Below are positions 14,694 through 21,598 of a stretch of 21,663 nt of DNA, in pieces. The notes below the pieces were generated by a model. The model was given only the letters and a program-made list of their open reading frames with translations, had not been told where the DNA came from and made no database searches. This DNA is from Phycisphaerales bacterium (GTDB taxonomy: Bacteria > Planctomycetota > Phycisphaerae > UBA1845 > Fen-1342). The DNA lies in assembly GCA_022839625.1 (NCBI GenBank), contig JALHJL010000061.1, positions 1 to 21,663 on the forward strand. Direction: 5' to 3'. Within the stretch, counting starts at the first letter, position 1. Every line of letters starts with the position of its first letter. Position numbers and translations under genes: made by a program.

Positions 14694-17690
14694 TCAAGAA
14701 GGCGTGCGCAGCGACTCGATCGACAGTCCCACCGCCTGATCGACGAGCTGCTGCGAGACTTCTGCCAGTTTGTCGACCAGCGGGCGCGCGGCATCAAGCT
14801 GACTATCGTTGGCGTGGTCTTCGATAGCTGAAGCCACACTTGCGGCGGTCGTGGAAAAGGCCGCGACCATCCCGCACAGCTTGTGCGCAGCGTCGCGCAG
14901 CCGCGGGCCGTCGCCAGCGTTGAGGGCCATCCGCAACGCCGAGAGTTGCTGTGGCAGGTGGTCCTGCAACGCCCGGCAGAGTTTCAGCAGGACCAATTGA
15001 TCCCCGCCGCATGCGCCCAGTAATACCGCGCTGTCAATCAGGTCTGTCGGAAAGGGACGAGTTTCGGCGGAGGAGTCCTTGGTCGTCGTGGGTGCTGCCG
15101 CCCTCGCCGAGCTGACCGTGCGCGCTACGGCTCGTTCGATCGCCACCTTGAGCTGCGCCGCCTTGATCGGCTTGGCGAGAAAGTCGTCCATCCCTTCTGC
15201 CAGGCAACGGTCCCGATCCTGGCTGCGGGCGCTGGCCGTCAACGCGATGACCGGCAAGTGCTTGTTGGCGCCGGCCTCGCGCGCGCGGATGGTCCGGATC
15301 ACCTGGAAGCCGTCCATCTCCGGCATGTGGATGTCCAGGAGCATCACGTCATAGTCCCCGGACTCTGCGCGGGTCAGTGCTTCCCGTCCGTCCTTCGCGA
15401 CTCGGACACGGTGGCCGAGGCGGCCAAGCACCTGCAGCATCAGTTGTGCGTTGAATTCGTTGTCTTCGGCCACCAGGATGCGGAGTCCGGCGCTCGGCGC
15501 CGTCGCGACCGGCTCTGCTTGGCCAGCCGGCGCAGACTCCGGCTGCACCGCCTGGCGGTCGAATTGCGCCGTGAAGGTGAATGAACTGCCACGGCCCGGT
15601 TCGCTCTCTACGGATATGGTGCCGCCCATCAGCTCGACCAAGCGCGAGGCGATCGTCAGGCCCAGACCTGTGCCGCCGTACTTGCGGGTCGTCGAGCTGT
15701 CCTCCTGCTCGAAGGCCCGGAAGATCCGCTGCTGTTCGTCCTTCGGGATGCCGATGCCCGTGTCCCGCACGCGAAAGCGCAGCATGACCCGTGATGTGCC
15801 ACGCATGACGGGCCCATCATCCGGCACGGCTTCCACCTCGACCCGGACACTGCCACGCTCAGTGAACTTGACGGCGTTGCCGACCACATTGAGCAGAATC
15901 TGCCGCAGCCGGCTGTCATCGCCGATCAGGGCGTCCGGCACGTCGGGTTCAAGGCGACTGACCAGCTCCAGTCCTTTCTTGCGGGCCCGCGCGGCAAGCA
16001 CACGCAACGTATCGCCGACAATCGTACGCAGCGAGAAATCGGTGGGTGCCAGCTCCAGCTTACCGGCCTCGATCTTCGAGAAGTCGAGGAGGTCGTTCAG
16101 CATGCCGAGCAGGTTGTCGGCCGCCGAGGTGACGGTGGCCAGACACTGCCGCTGGTCCTCGGTCAACTCCGTTTCGAGCACCAGCTCGGTCATGCCGACG
16201 ATCGCGTTCATCGGCGTGCGAATCTCGTGGCTGATGTTGGCCAGGAACTCGTCCTTCGCCCGATTAGCGGCCTCCGCCGCTTCCTTGGCCTGCCGCAGCG
16301 CCTTCTCGGCGTTCTTGCGCTCGGTAATATCGCGCGCCAGGTTCACGACAAAGTGCCGGCCGCCCTCCTCGAAAGCCTGGCCCCGGACCTCGACCGGAAA
16401 AACTGTGCCGTCCTTGCGCCGATGTCGGGACTCAAACGCGACCGCCTTTCCCGCGAGGACCTCGCGCTTGAGCTCCTCAATTCGGGCCGGCGTAAGATCG
16501 GGGTCAAAGTCGGCCGAGTTCATCTCGATCAGTTCCTCGCGGGTGTACCCCAGGCTCTCGCACGCCCGCCGGTTCACGTCGACGATGCGGGATTCTTCAT
16601 CGTGCAGGAAGAACGCGTCGACCGCGTGGTCCACGAAAACGCGGAACCGCCGCTCGCTGGCCCGGAGTGCTTCCTCGGCCCGCTTGCGCTCCAGGCACAC
16701 ACCGAGGGCCTCCGCGATCGCGTTGACCAGGTTCTGCTCCTCGGGAATCAGGAACGGCTTGTCCTCGGTATGGTACACCCTCAAGTGCCCGAATATCCGG
16801 CCCTCCGCTTCGATCTCCGCTTGGAGGCTGAACGTCAGCCCGGGGGTGTAGGTGTCCAAGGCAAACCGTTCGCCGTTCAGTTCAATCACCGGTACAGTGA
16901 TCTCTGGAAACTGCATGGCCGGCACAAGATGCTCGATAGCGCGCTGACAGAGCTCCGCGACGGACAAGTCGGCTTGAATATCGCGACTCACGGCGTACAG
17001 GCAGGCCAACTCCTTCGTCCTTTCTTGCAGCGCGTGCTCGACCCGCTTGAGGTCGGTGATGTCAACGGCGGTGCCCGCAAAGCGGATGGGTTTGCCCGTA
17101 GCGTCGCGCTCCGCGATACCGCGCGCGAGGAGTGTACGGATGCCGCCATCTTTGGACCTGACGTGGCGGACTTCCCGCTTGTACTCGGCGGTTTCGCCAG
17201 CCAGGTACGCGCGCGCCGCTTCCCGCATTGCAGCGCGGTCGTCCGGGTGTACCATTTGTTCGATCGAGTCGATCCCGGGACCCGGGAAGGGCTCGTAACC
17301 GAACGGCTCCCCGCCGTACACATAGCGCGCCTGGGCATGGTTGAAGTCGTCGTCTGGCAGCTCGACGTCCCAGATCATGACGTTCGAGCCGCGCAGCGCC
17401 AGTTCCATCCGCTCGTTTGCCAAGCGGAACACGTCGGCCCGTTCGGCCTGCTTCAGTTGTGCGGTTCCGCGCCTGACCAGCAAATAGAGCATCAAGGCCG
17501 TCAGGAAAACGTAGACGCACCCCTTGGCGATCGACAGCCCGGTGATTACTGCTGGGTCCCGGACGACCCACCCGAGTACGGCGTCAGAGAACAATATCCA
17601 GAGGATCCCGACTGCAAGATAGATAGCCGTGATCTTAGCGGGAATAGAGACTGTCGGCGGGAATCTGGTTTTTGCGATAAGATCCATCAT
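14694..17690 (-). CDS. Membrane-bound hybrid histidine kinase (PAS-GAF-PAS-HisKA-HATPase-REC-HPt)
   Basis: This 998-residue sensor has a complete internal phosphorelay. Two helices (about 21-42 and 51-72) enclose a short outer loop. PAS/PAC 1 (88-218), a GAF-like domain (225-335) and PAS/PAC 2 (345-460) follow. HisKA has SHEIRTPMNAIVG (His488), the ATPase NVVGNAVKFT (Asn605), DTGIGIP and GTGLGL. The receiver has LLDIHMPEMDG (Asp786). The HPt domain has DAAHKLCGM (His936). Sensing is probably cytoplasmic, since little lies outside the membrane. GAAGG precedes two adjacent ATGs, 17690 and 17687, and either could be used. A sigma-54 promoter lies 56 bp upstream. The HPt needs an external receiver; the convergent NtrC-type protein is the nearest candidate. 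Confidence 0.93.
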   Translation of the reverse strand: MMDLIAKTRFPPTVSIPAKITAIYLAVGILWILFSDAVLGWVVRDPAVITGLSIAKGCVYVFLTALMLYLLVRRGTAQLKQAERADVFRLANERMELALRGSNVMIWDVELPDDDFNHAQARYVYGGEPFGYEPFPGPGIDSIEQMVHPDDRAAMREAARAYLAGETAEYKREVRHVRSKDGGIRTLLARGIAERDATGKPIRFAGTAVDITDLKRVEHALQERTKELACLYAVSRDIQADLSVAELCQRAIEHLVPAMQFPEITVPVIELNGERFALDTYTPGLTFSLQAEIEAEGRIFGHLRVYHTEDKPFLIPEEQNLVNAIAEALGVCLERKRAEEALRASERRFRVFVDHAVDAFFLHDEESRIVDVNRRACESLGYTREELIEMNSADFDPDLTPARIEELKREVLAGKAVAFESRHRRKDGTVFPVEVRGQAFEEGGRHFVVNLARDITERKNAEKALRQAKEAAEAANRAKDEFLANISHEIRTPMNAIVGMTELVLETELTEDQRQCLATVTSAADNLLGMLNDLLDFSKIEAGKLELAPTDFSLRTIVGDTLRVLAARARKKGLELVSRLEPDVPDALIGDDSRLRQILLNVVGNAVKFTERGSVRVEVEAVPDDGPVMRGTSRVMLRFRVRDTGIGIPKDEQQRIFRAFEQEDSSTTRKYGGTGLGLTIASRLVELMGGTISVESEPGRGSSFTFTAQFDRQAVQPESAPAGQAEPVATAPSAGLRILVAEDNEFNAQLMLQVLGRLGHRVRVAKDGREALTRAESGDYDVMLLDIHMPEMDGFQVIRTIRAREAGANKHLPVIALTASARSQDRDRCLAEGMDDFLAKPIKAAQLKVAIERAVARTVSSARAAAPTTTKDSSAETRPFPTDLIDSAVLLGACGGDQLVLLKLCRALQDHLPQQLSALRMALNAGDGPRLRDAAHKLCGMVAAFSTTAASVASAIEDHANDSQLDAARPLVDKLAEVSQQLVDQAVGLSIESLRTPS

Positions 17691-17744
17691 CGGTGCCTTC
17701 GGTTCAGACTTCTGCTGGAGCGCGCGACAATCCAGAAGCGGTGA

Positions 17745-17760
17745 AGCAACTCGAATGCCA
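17745..17760 (-). promoter_or_regulatory. Sigma-54 promoter of the hybrid histidine kinase gene
   Basis: The minus strand reads TGGCATTCGAGTTGCT, which matches the -24/-12 consensus except for one base. The -12 box is 56 bases before ATG 17690, giving a leader of about 45 bases. If the NtrC-type protein activates it and is phosphorylated by its product, the two would form a positive loop (inference). Confidence 0.8.
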
Positions 17761-17862
17761 GGCCACCGCGCTAATCCCGGCGGCCCGCCGAGACCACGCC
17801 CAGCCGTACAACTATCGGCCCACACTCGCCGGCCCGCAACGGACCTTAACGGGCGGGGACCG

Positions 17863-17880
17863 TCGGCCACGCGTGGCCGA
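17863..17880. promoter_or_regulatory. Perfect 18-bp palindrome upstream of the hybrid kinase promoter
   Basis: TCGGCCACGCGTGGCCGA is its own reverse complement. It lies about 105-120 bp upstream of the -24 box of the hybrid kinase promoter, a typical enhancer distance. The sequence differs from the element near the pilT-like gene, so a different regulator may bind. Confidence 0.55.
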
Positions 17881-18213
17881 TCCGGCCGAACGAATCATAA
17901 GTCTCTATCATAACTACCGTTACGCTGAACTTGGCTCTCGAGCGCCACGTCGGCTTATCGCAGTTCCACATGAAAGCCAAAAAAGCACGTAAAGCGTCTG
18001 ATTTCCTGGCAGATTTCCAGCCAATCAGGCAATGTCGCGACCATTGCCTCTGCGAGCGTCGTGCGGGCGTCACTCTGCTTTACGCGCCTGCGCCGATACG
18101 ATCTGGCCTTCCGCATTGTCGCCGGACGGAGCGATCATCACCGCGTTGCAGTCTTCACAGCCGGGTGAGCGCTGAAGTCGGTGGCGCTGCCCAGCGATCC
18201 ATCTGTACGCAAG

Positions 18214-18242
18214 AGCCGGACGGTCGGGCAGACCGTCCGGCT
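18214..18242 (-). terminator. Hairpin with a perfect 12-bp stem after the 96-residue gene
   Basis: AGCCGGACGGTC (18214-18225) and GACCGTCCGGCT (18231-18242) pair perfectly around a GGGCA loop. It starts about 32 bases beyond the stop codon of the small gene. No U-run follows on the minus strand, so the call as a terminator rests on position and stability. Confidence 0.55.
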
Positions 18243-18274
18243 GGCGCGGAGGGAGGAGAGGGAGAGGAGGAGTT

Positions 18275-18565
18275 TCAGGCCGCCAGGGGACCCTGCTTCA
18301 GGACGCGGTAGCCGCGCGGCTCGCGCTCCACGCGGATGAATGCGGAACGCCGGATGCGCGGTTCCTGGCAGTGTGTGGTCCACCAGTTCACGCGGAAGCA
18401 GCTCGTCCGCCCCCGCGTCCACAGGAAGCGAATATCGAGTTCACGCGGGTCTTCGAACAGCGCCGCCCCGATCGCCGCGCGCATCTCGGCGACCGCACGA
18501 TCGCACTCCCAGTCGCGCTCCCCCGCATATTCGACGGCGGTTGATGTCATCATTCGCGGAGTCAT
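18275..18565 (-). CDS. Small protein of unknown function (96 residues)
   Basis: I do not recognise this family. The start ATG 18565 is supported by AAGGA seven bases upstream, a candidate sigma-54 promoter lies about 115 bp further up, and a stable hairpin follows the stop. The protein is soluble, without signal peptide or membrane helix. The first half looks helical (CDRAVAEMRAAIGAALFEDP). The second half alternates polar and hydrophobic residues with several aromatics (FLWTRGRTSCFRVNWWTT, SAFIRVEREPRGYRVLK), as in a small beta-sheet domain. It contains three Cys. It is divergent from the PPC gene, 508 bp away. Confidence 0.6.
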   Translation of the reverse strand: MTPRMMTSTAVEYAGERDWECDRAVAEMRAAIGAALFEDPRELDIRFLWTRGRTSCFRVNWWTTHCQEPRIRRSAFIRVEREPRGYRVLKQGPLAA

Positions 18566-18677
18566 GGGCAGGTCCTTCGTTTCAGCTCGCCGCACATCAC
18601 TCGTGGTCCGGTCTCAGGTGATCTTCGCCTCAGCTTCGGTGCCGACCACCGGTCTCGGCGTCGGCTGGAGGACAAGG

Positions 18678-18693
18678 AGCATCTTCCGTGCCA
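18678..18693 (-). promoter_or_regulatory. Possible sigma-54 promoter of the 96-residue gene
   Basis: The minus strand reads TGGCACGGAAGATGCT: a perfect -24 box, correct spacing, and a -12 box with A in place of the first T. It shares TGGCACGG with the pilT-like promoter. The leader to ATG 18565 would be about 100 bases. One-mismatch sites also arise by chance, so this is weaker than the three better sites. Confidence 0.45.
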
Positions 18694-18900
18694 CCGCGCG
18701 GATAACGGCGCGCCGATTCATTCACGAGGCGGTCATGAGAAATCTCCAGCCGGCGGGGCCTGTCGCTGAGCAGGCGGCCGTGCCACGCATCCAACGGCGG
18801 TGCCCGCGCCCGCGGATACACGTTCGTAGCTCCGGGTCGCGTATCGAAACCGGGCTCACCGTGGAGCCCTCGTGTGGACTCGTCACACGTTTGGACAGCC

Positions 18901-18929
18901 TTTCAGCCACTCGGGTCAATTACTTTCCC
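18901..18929 (+). repeat. 29-bp element, copy B (also at 9527-9555)
   Basis: Copy B matches copy A at 23 of 29 positions; the conserved cores are TTTCAGCCA, TCAAT and CTT-N-CCC. It is preceded by GTCACACG and TTTGG, and copy A by GTCACGCG and ATTGG, so the similarity extends further with a gap. It ends about 85 bp upstream of the -24 box of the PPC promoter. Confidence 0.65.
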
Positions 18930-19013
18930 GGGCTGGGTCAGAACCGGCGATGCATCCGCTCGCACAAGGCCTTCCCGCCCTCATCTCCTCATTCCCGAGT
19001 CGAACGTTCGCTG

Positions 19014-19029
19014 AGGCACGGCGGTTGCC
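19014..19029 (+). promoter_or_regulatory. Sigma-54 promoter of the PPC gene
   Basis: AGGCACGGCGGTTGCC matches TGGCAC-N5-TTGC with A for the first T, and closely resembles the pilT-like promoter. The -12 box is 45 bases before ATG 19074. The site lies inside an 11-bp perfect inverted repeat, TCGCTGAGGCA and TGCCTCAGCGA (19008-19036), which could also form a hairpin. Confidence 0.7.
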
Positions 19030-19073
19030 TCAGCGATTCGCGGATGAATGCTGACCGCCCCAAGGAGTGTACG

Positions 19074-19658
19074 ATGCACGATCTCAAGTACGACAGGTCC
19101 ACGCGGCGCGGCCCTCTGGCTGCTGGTCGTCAGCGTGCGGCGAACGCGACTCCCGCGCAGGCATCGACCAACCGAAGCGGGGGGCCGCGGCGGCGCTGGG
19201 GCCACGCCGGGTGGGGAGCAGTGCCGTTCGCTGACGTGAGCCGGCAGGAAGACGTCGCGACCCATTTACTGTCGCTTAGGCAAGGCCAGGAGATCCTCTC
19301 GGCCCTGCTTGAATTCGCGCGCGACGAGCGACTGGTGAGCGGCTCTCTGAAGGCGAGCGGCGCCGTCAGGAACGCGCGGATCGCCTGCTGGGATCCAGCG
19401 ACGCACGAGTACACACAGGTGCATGTGCGCGAGCCGGCAGAACTGTCGCTCATCGCCGGCCTCGGGCTGGCTGACGGACAAGCGCTCTTGCACGCGCACG
19501 CTGTTCTGCGGCTGCGTGATGGCTCGACCCGGACTGGTCACCTGCTCCAGGCGCACGTTCGTTCGAACTTGAAAATCAGGCTTGCCGGATGGTCCCGGCC
19601 GCTGCGCCGTGCGAACGAACCGGAGTCGGGCTTAGCGCCGCTGTGCCTGGCCTCGTGA
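19074..19658 (+). CDS. PPC (DUF296) domain protein with a basic N-terminal extension
   Basis: Residues about 63-165 are a PPC domain, a small fold that forms trimers. The match runs from GQEILSALLEFARDERL through SGSLKASGAVRNARI and HAHAVLRLRDG to GHLLQAHV, with the conserved His at 140, 142 and 156. In plants the domain is joined to AT-hooks in DNA-binding AHL proteins; in bacteria its role is mostly unknown and it is often associated with a bound metal. Here the first 60 residues are polar, basic and low-complexity (RRGPLAAGRQR, GGPRRRWGH) but hold no AT-hook core. ATG 19074 has a perfect AAGGAG six bases upstream. A sigma-54 promoter precedes it, and the hydrolase gene follows after 61 bp, probably on the same transcript. 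Confidence 0.85.
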   Translation: MHDLKYDRSTRRGPLAAGRQRAANATPAQASTNRSGGPRRRWGHAGWGAVPFADVSRQEDVATHLLSLRQGQEILSALLEFARDERLVSGSLKASGAVRNARIACWDPATHEYTQVHVREPAELSLIAGLGLADGQALLHAHAVLRLRDGSTRTGHLLQAHVRSNLKIRLAGWSRPLRRANEPESGLAPLCLAS

Positions 19659-19719
19659 ACATGAAACTGAGGTCCGCGATCTGTTTACGTGGCGAAAACT
19701 GGCGTCGAAGAGGTGCCCC

Positions 19720-21195
19720 GTGAAACTCTGCGATAAACCACCACGAACATTCACCACGCGAGTGTGGCTCGGCCGTCTTGGCGTTGTCTGTGCACTCAGC
19801 GCGACAACAATTCTCGCTGGCTGTGCTACGGTGCCGGCCGACGTCCAGGCCCGGTGCGAGCGCGGCTACGTCTACTACCTGGATGGCGCTGGCGGAGGCA
19901 GCGTGCTGACAAACTGGTCGGCCGGGGTTCGTGAGGGGCTCCACAACGCTGGCTATCCCGGCTGGGGCGAGATGTTCTCCTGGGAGACCGGCCTGGGGGT
20001 CGCGCTGGACCAGGTCGCCAGCAACGAATACAAGCGAGCCAAGGCGAACGAGTTAGCCCGCACAATTGTCGCCTTCGAACGGGAAAACCCGAACACGCCG
20101 ATCACCCTGATTGGTCATTCCGCTGGGGCGGTCGTGGCGGTGTTCACGCTGGAAGCACTGCCCGAGCGGCCGATCGTTGAGAACGTCGTTCTGCTCTCTG
20201 GCTCGTTGAGTACGGACTACGACCTCACGAAAGCGCTGGCCCGGGTCCGTCAGCACGTGTACATCTTCACCTCGGATCGCGATGCCATCCTCAGCGTCCT
20301 TTTGCCGATCACCGGGCCCGCGGACCGCGACGCCGACACCAACAACGTGATTGGAGTATGCGGCGCGACCCTGCCGGCCAGCGCTTCACCGGAAACCGAG
20401 CGGCAGTATGCCAAAGTGACCGAGGTGCGCTGGAACCCGTCTTTTAGCAGTTTCGGGCACCGCGGCGAGCACCTGGACTCGGTCAACGAGCTCTTTATCC
20501 GCGCCTTCGTAGCGCCCTTGGTCTTCGCTGTGCCCACGGGCGAGCCGGGCGTTTGCCCTCCGCTGGGCAAGGTCCGCAATCCGGATTATCAAGCCTGGGC
20601 GTCGTTTGCACCCGGCTCGTGGGCGGTTCTGGAAGGGACGTGCAAGCATGACGGTCGTATAGATATCTGCAATGTCAAGACGACGCTTGTGTCCAGGACG
20701 GCCGACAGCGCTGTTATCGAGCGCGAACTGATGATCGATAATCAGCGACCCTCTGAGCTTCCGTTCCGCCAGCGCTCGATCCTCATGGCAGACATCGATC
20801 CGCAGGACCACCCGCTGACGCACGCGGCCGCCCACGTCCTCGTGCTCGGGCAAGCTGGGTGGCCTGTCCAGGGAAAGACGACCTGGTGCGATATCCGGCG
20901 CGTCGCTGTTCCCGGCAAGTTCGACTTCTGGGGCGACGACATTCGGGCCGACATCTACACCGCCAGCGGCGTCCCCGGTTACGTGGCGTACATCGAGCTC
21001 AGCACCACACTGGATGGCAAGCCGTACAAATTCGCGCTGCGGGCGACGGAGTATCTCGTCGCATCGGCGGCCACGGATGCGGCGACGGAGTTCTTCCAGG
21101 TCAAGGCCCTGCAACCCCAGACACACGCGGACGAGCAACCGTTACCGGCCCGTAGTCCTTCCGCTTCGTTCGCATCGATCGGCACAGCCCGGTAG
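19720..21195 (+). CDS. Predicted lipoprotein with an alpha/beta-hydrolase domain
   Basis: This 491-residue protein begins with a lipoprotein signal peptide: Arg residues, a hydrophobic stretch and a perfect lipobox LAGC (Cys35). An alpha/beta-hydrolase domain follows (about 48-270). The nucleophile elbow is GHSAG with Ser134 in TLIGHSAGAVVAV. An Asp in IFTSDRD (187 or 189) and a His in GHRGEHLD (247 or 251) complete a plausible triad. The last 220 residues form a second domain that I do not recognise, with four Cys and many beta-type stretches. The substrate is unknown; an ester or lipid in the envelope is likely. The start is GTG 19720 with GAGGTG upstream. It follows the PPC gene by 61 bp and shows no good promoter of its own. 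Confidence 0.8.
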   Translation: MKLCDKPPRTFTTRVWLGRLGVVCALSATTILAGCATVPADVQARCERGYVYYLDGAGGGSVLTNWSAGVREGLHNAGYPGWGEMFSWETGLGVALDQVASNEYKRAKANELARTIVAFERENPNTPITLIGHSAGAVVAVFTLEALPERPIVENVVLLSGSLSTDYDLTKALARVRQHVYIFTSDRDAILSVLLPITGPADRDADTNNVIGVCGATLPASASPETERQYAKVTEVRWNPSFSSFGHRGEHLDSVNELFIRAFVAPLVFAVPTGEPGVCPPLGKVRNPDYQAWASFAPGSWAVLEGTCKHDGRIDICNVKTTLVSRTADSAVIERELMIDNQRPSELPFRQRSILMADIDPQDHPLTHAAAHVLVLGQAGWPVQGKTTWCDIRRVAVPGKFDFWGDDIRADIYTASGVPGYVAYIELSTTLDGKPYKFALRATEYLVASAATDAATEFFQVKALQPQTHADEQPLPARSPSASFASIGTAR

Positions 21196-21260
21196 CGGAC
21201 ATCGAGAGCATGGCAGCCACGGACATTGTGTCCCGAAGGTACCGCGAAAGGAGACGCGGC

Positions 21261-21491
21261 ATGACACTGCGACGTGCCAATCGAATCCGACAGATCGGTG
21301 GGGAGCAGGTGGTTCGCGATATGCGAGCCAGCGAAGCGGGCGAGCTGGCGGACAGCGGACCGAGCGAGGTCGAGATTCGAACGCGCCCTCACGACGTCTA
21401 CCTACGCCGCAACGGTCTGCCGGGCACTGCACGTATTGCGCGTACATGTGTGACATCTGCCGGAAGCACCGACATAAAGGCGCGACCATGA
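21261..21491 (+). CDS. Small DUF2934-like protein (76 residues)
   Basis: ATG 21261 has an excellent ribosome binding site (AAAGGAG, eight bases upstream). Residues about 36-55 (EVEIRTRPHDVYLRRNGLPG) resemble the start of DUF2934, where relatives read IAxRAYELYLRRGGxPG and continue into a DWLxAE motif. Here that motif is missing and the C-terminus (about 56-76) looks unrelated, so the domain may be frameshifted or decayed. The first 35 residues are basic then acidic and may be helical. The gene overlaps the next start (21488) by four bases, a sign of translational coupling. Function unknown. Confidence 0.6.
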   Translation: MTLRRANRIRQIGGEQVVRDMRASEAGELADSGPSEVEIRTRPHDVYLRRNGLPGTARIARTCVTSAGSTDIKARP

Positions 21492-21598
21492 AGAACAGCA
21501 TGGTATCTATTGTATCGTGTGGCGTTTGTCTCGCTCTGTTCGGCTGCGCCAGCGAGCAACCACGATTGGTTCATCTCCGAATTCCGGGGCGTAGATGA
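21488..21598 (+). pseudogene. Lipoprotein gene interrupted by the IS
   Basis: ATG 21488 begins MKNSMVSIVSCGVCLALFGC, a lipoprotein signal peptide with lipobox LFGC and the lipidated Cys at residue 20. After residue 27 the codons come from the insertion sequence that starts at 21568, and the frame stops at 21598. Only the signal peptide and seven mature residues of the original protein remain in the window. The ATG overlaps the end of the DUF2934-like gene in ATGA style. Confidence 0.65.
21568..21589 (+). repeat. Terminal inverted repeat of the IS (left end)
   Basis: These 22 bp (starting GGTTCATCTCCG, ending GGGG) are the exact reverse complement of bases 76-97. The next base diverges on both sides, which sets the length of the repeat. 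Confidence 0.9.

Larger units (their letters stand above)
17691..18274. other. Intergenic region upstream of the hybrid kinase gene
   Basis: No gene is supported in these 584 bases. They hold a sigma-54 promoter (17745-17760), an 18-bp palindrome (17863-17880), two ATCATAA direct repeats 13 bp apart in an AT-rich patch (17894-17913), a hairpin with an 8-bp perfect stem (18027-18049, AGGCAATG/CATTGCCT) and a terminator-like hairpin (18214-18242). Bases 18015-18033 (TTCCAGCCAATCAGGCAAT) weakly resemble the 29-bp element seen at 9527 and 18901. Confidence 0.6.
18566..19073. other. Divergent control region between the 96-residue gene and the PPC gene
   Basis: No gene is supported in these 508 bases. 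They contain a candidate sigma-54 promoter in each direction (18678-18693 minus, 19014-19029 plus) and copy B of the 29-bp element (18901-18929) between them. A palindrome CGAACGTTCG lies at 19001-19010. Confidence 0.6.

Noticed and set aside
16227..17744. Long open frame (505 codons) on the plus strand
   Set aside because: It is antisense to the hybrid kinase and encodes no recognisable domain.
17931..18311. Open frame on the plus strand beginning MALERHVGLSQ
   Set aside because: No ribosome binding site, no domain and unlike codon use; it crosses the 12-bp hairpin behind the small gene.
18336..19073. Upstream extension of the PPC reading frame, open for about 245 codons
   Set aside because: It runs through the sigma-54 promoter and the 96-residue gene on the other strand; the strong ribosome binding site is at ATG 19074.
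21431..21490. A Cys-rich peptide (CTYCAYMCDICRKH) in another frame, like a zinc ribbon
   Set aside because: It has no start codon or ribosome binding site of its own and overlaps the well-supported DUF2934-like frame.
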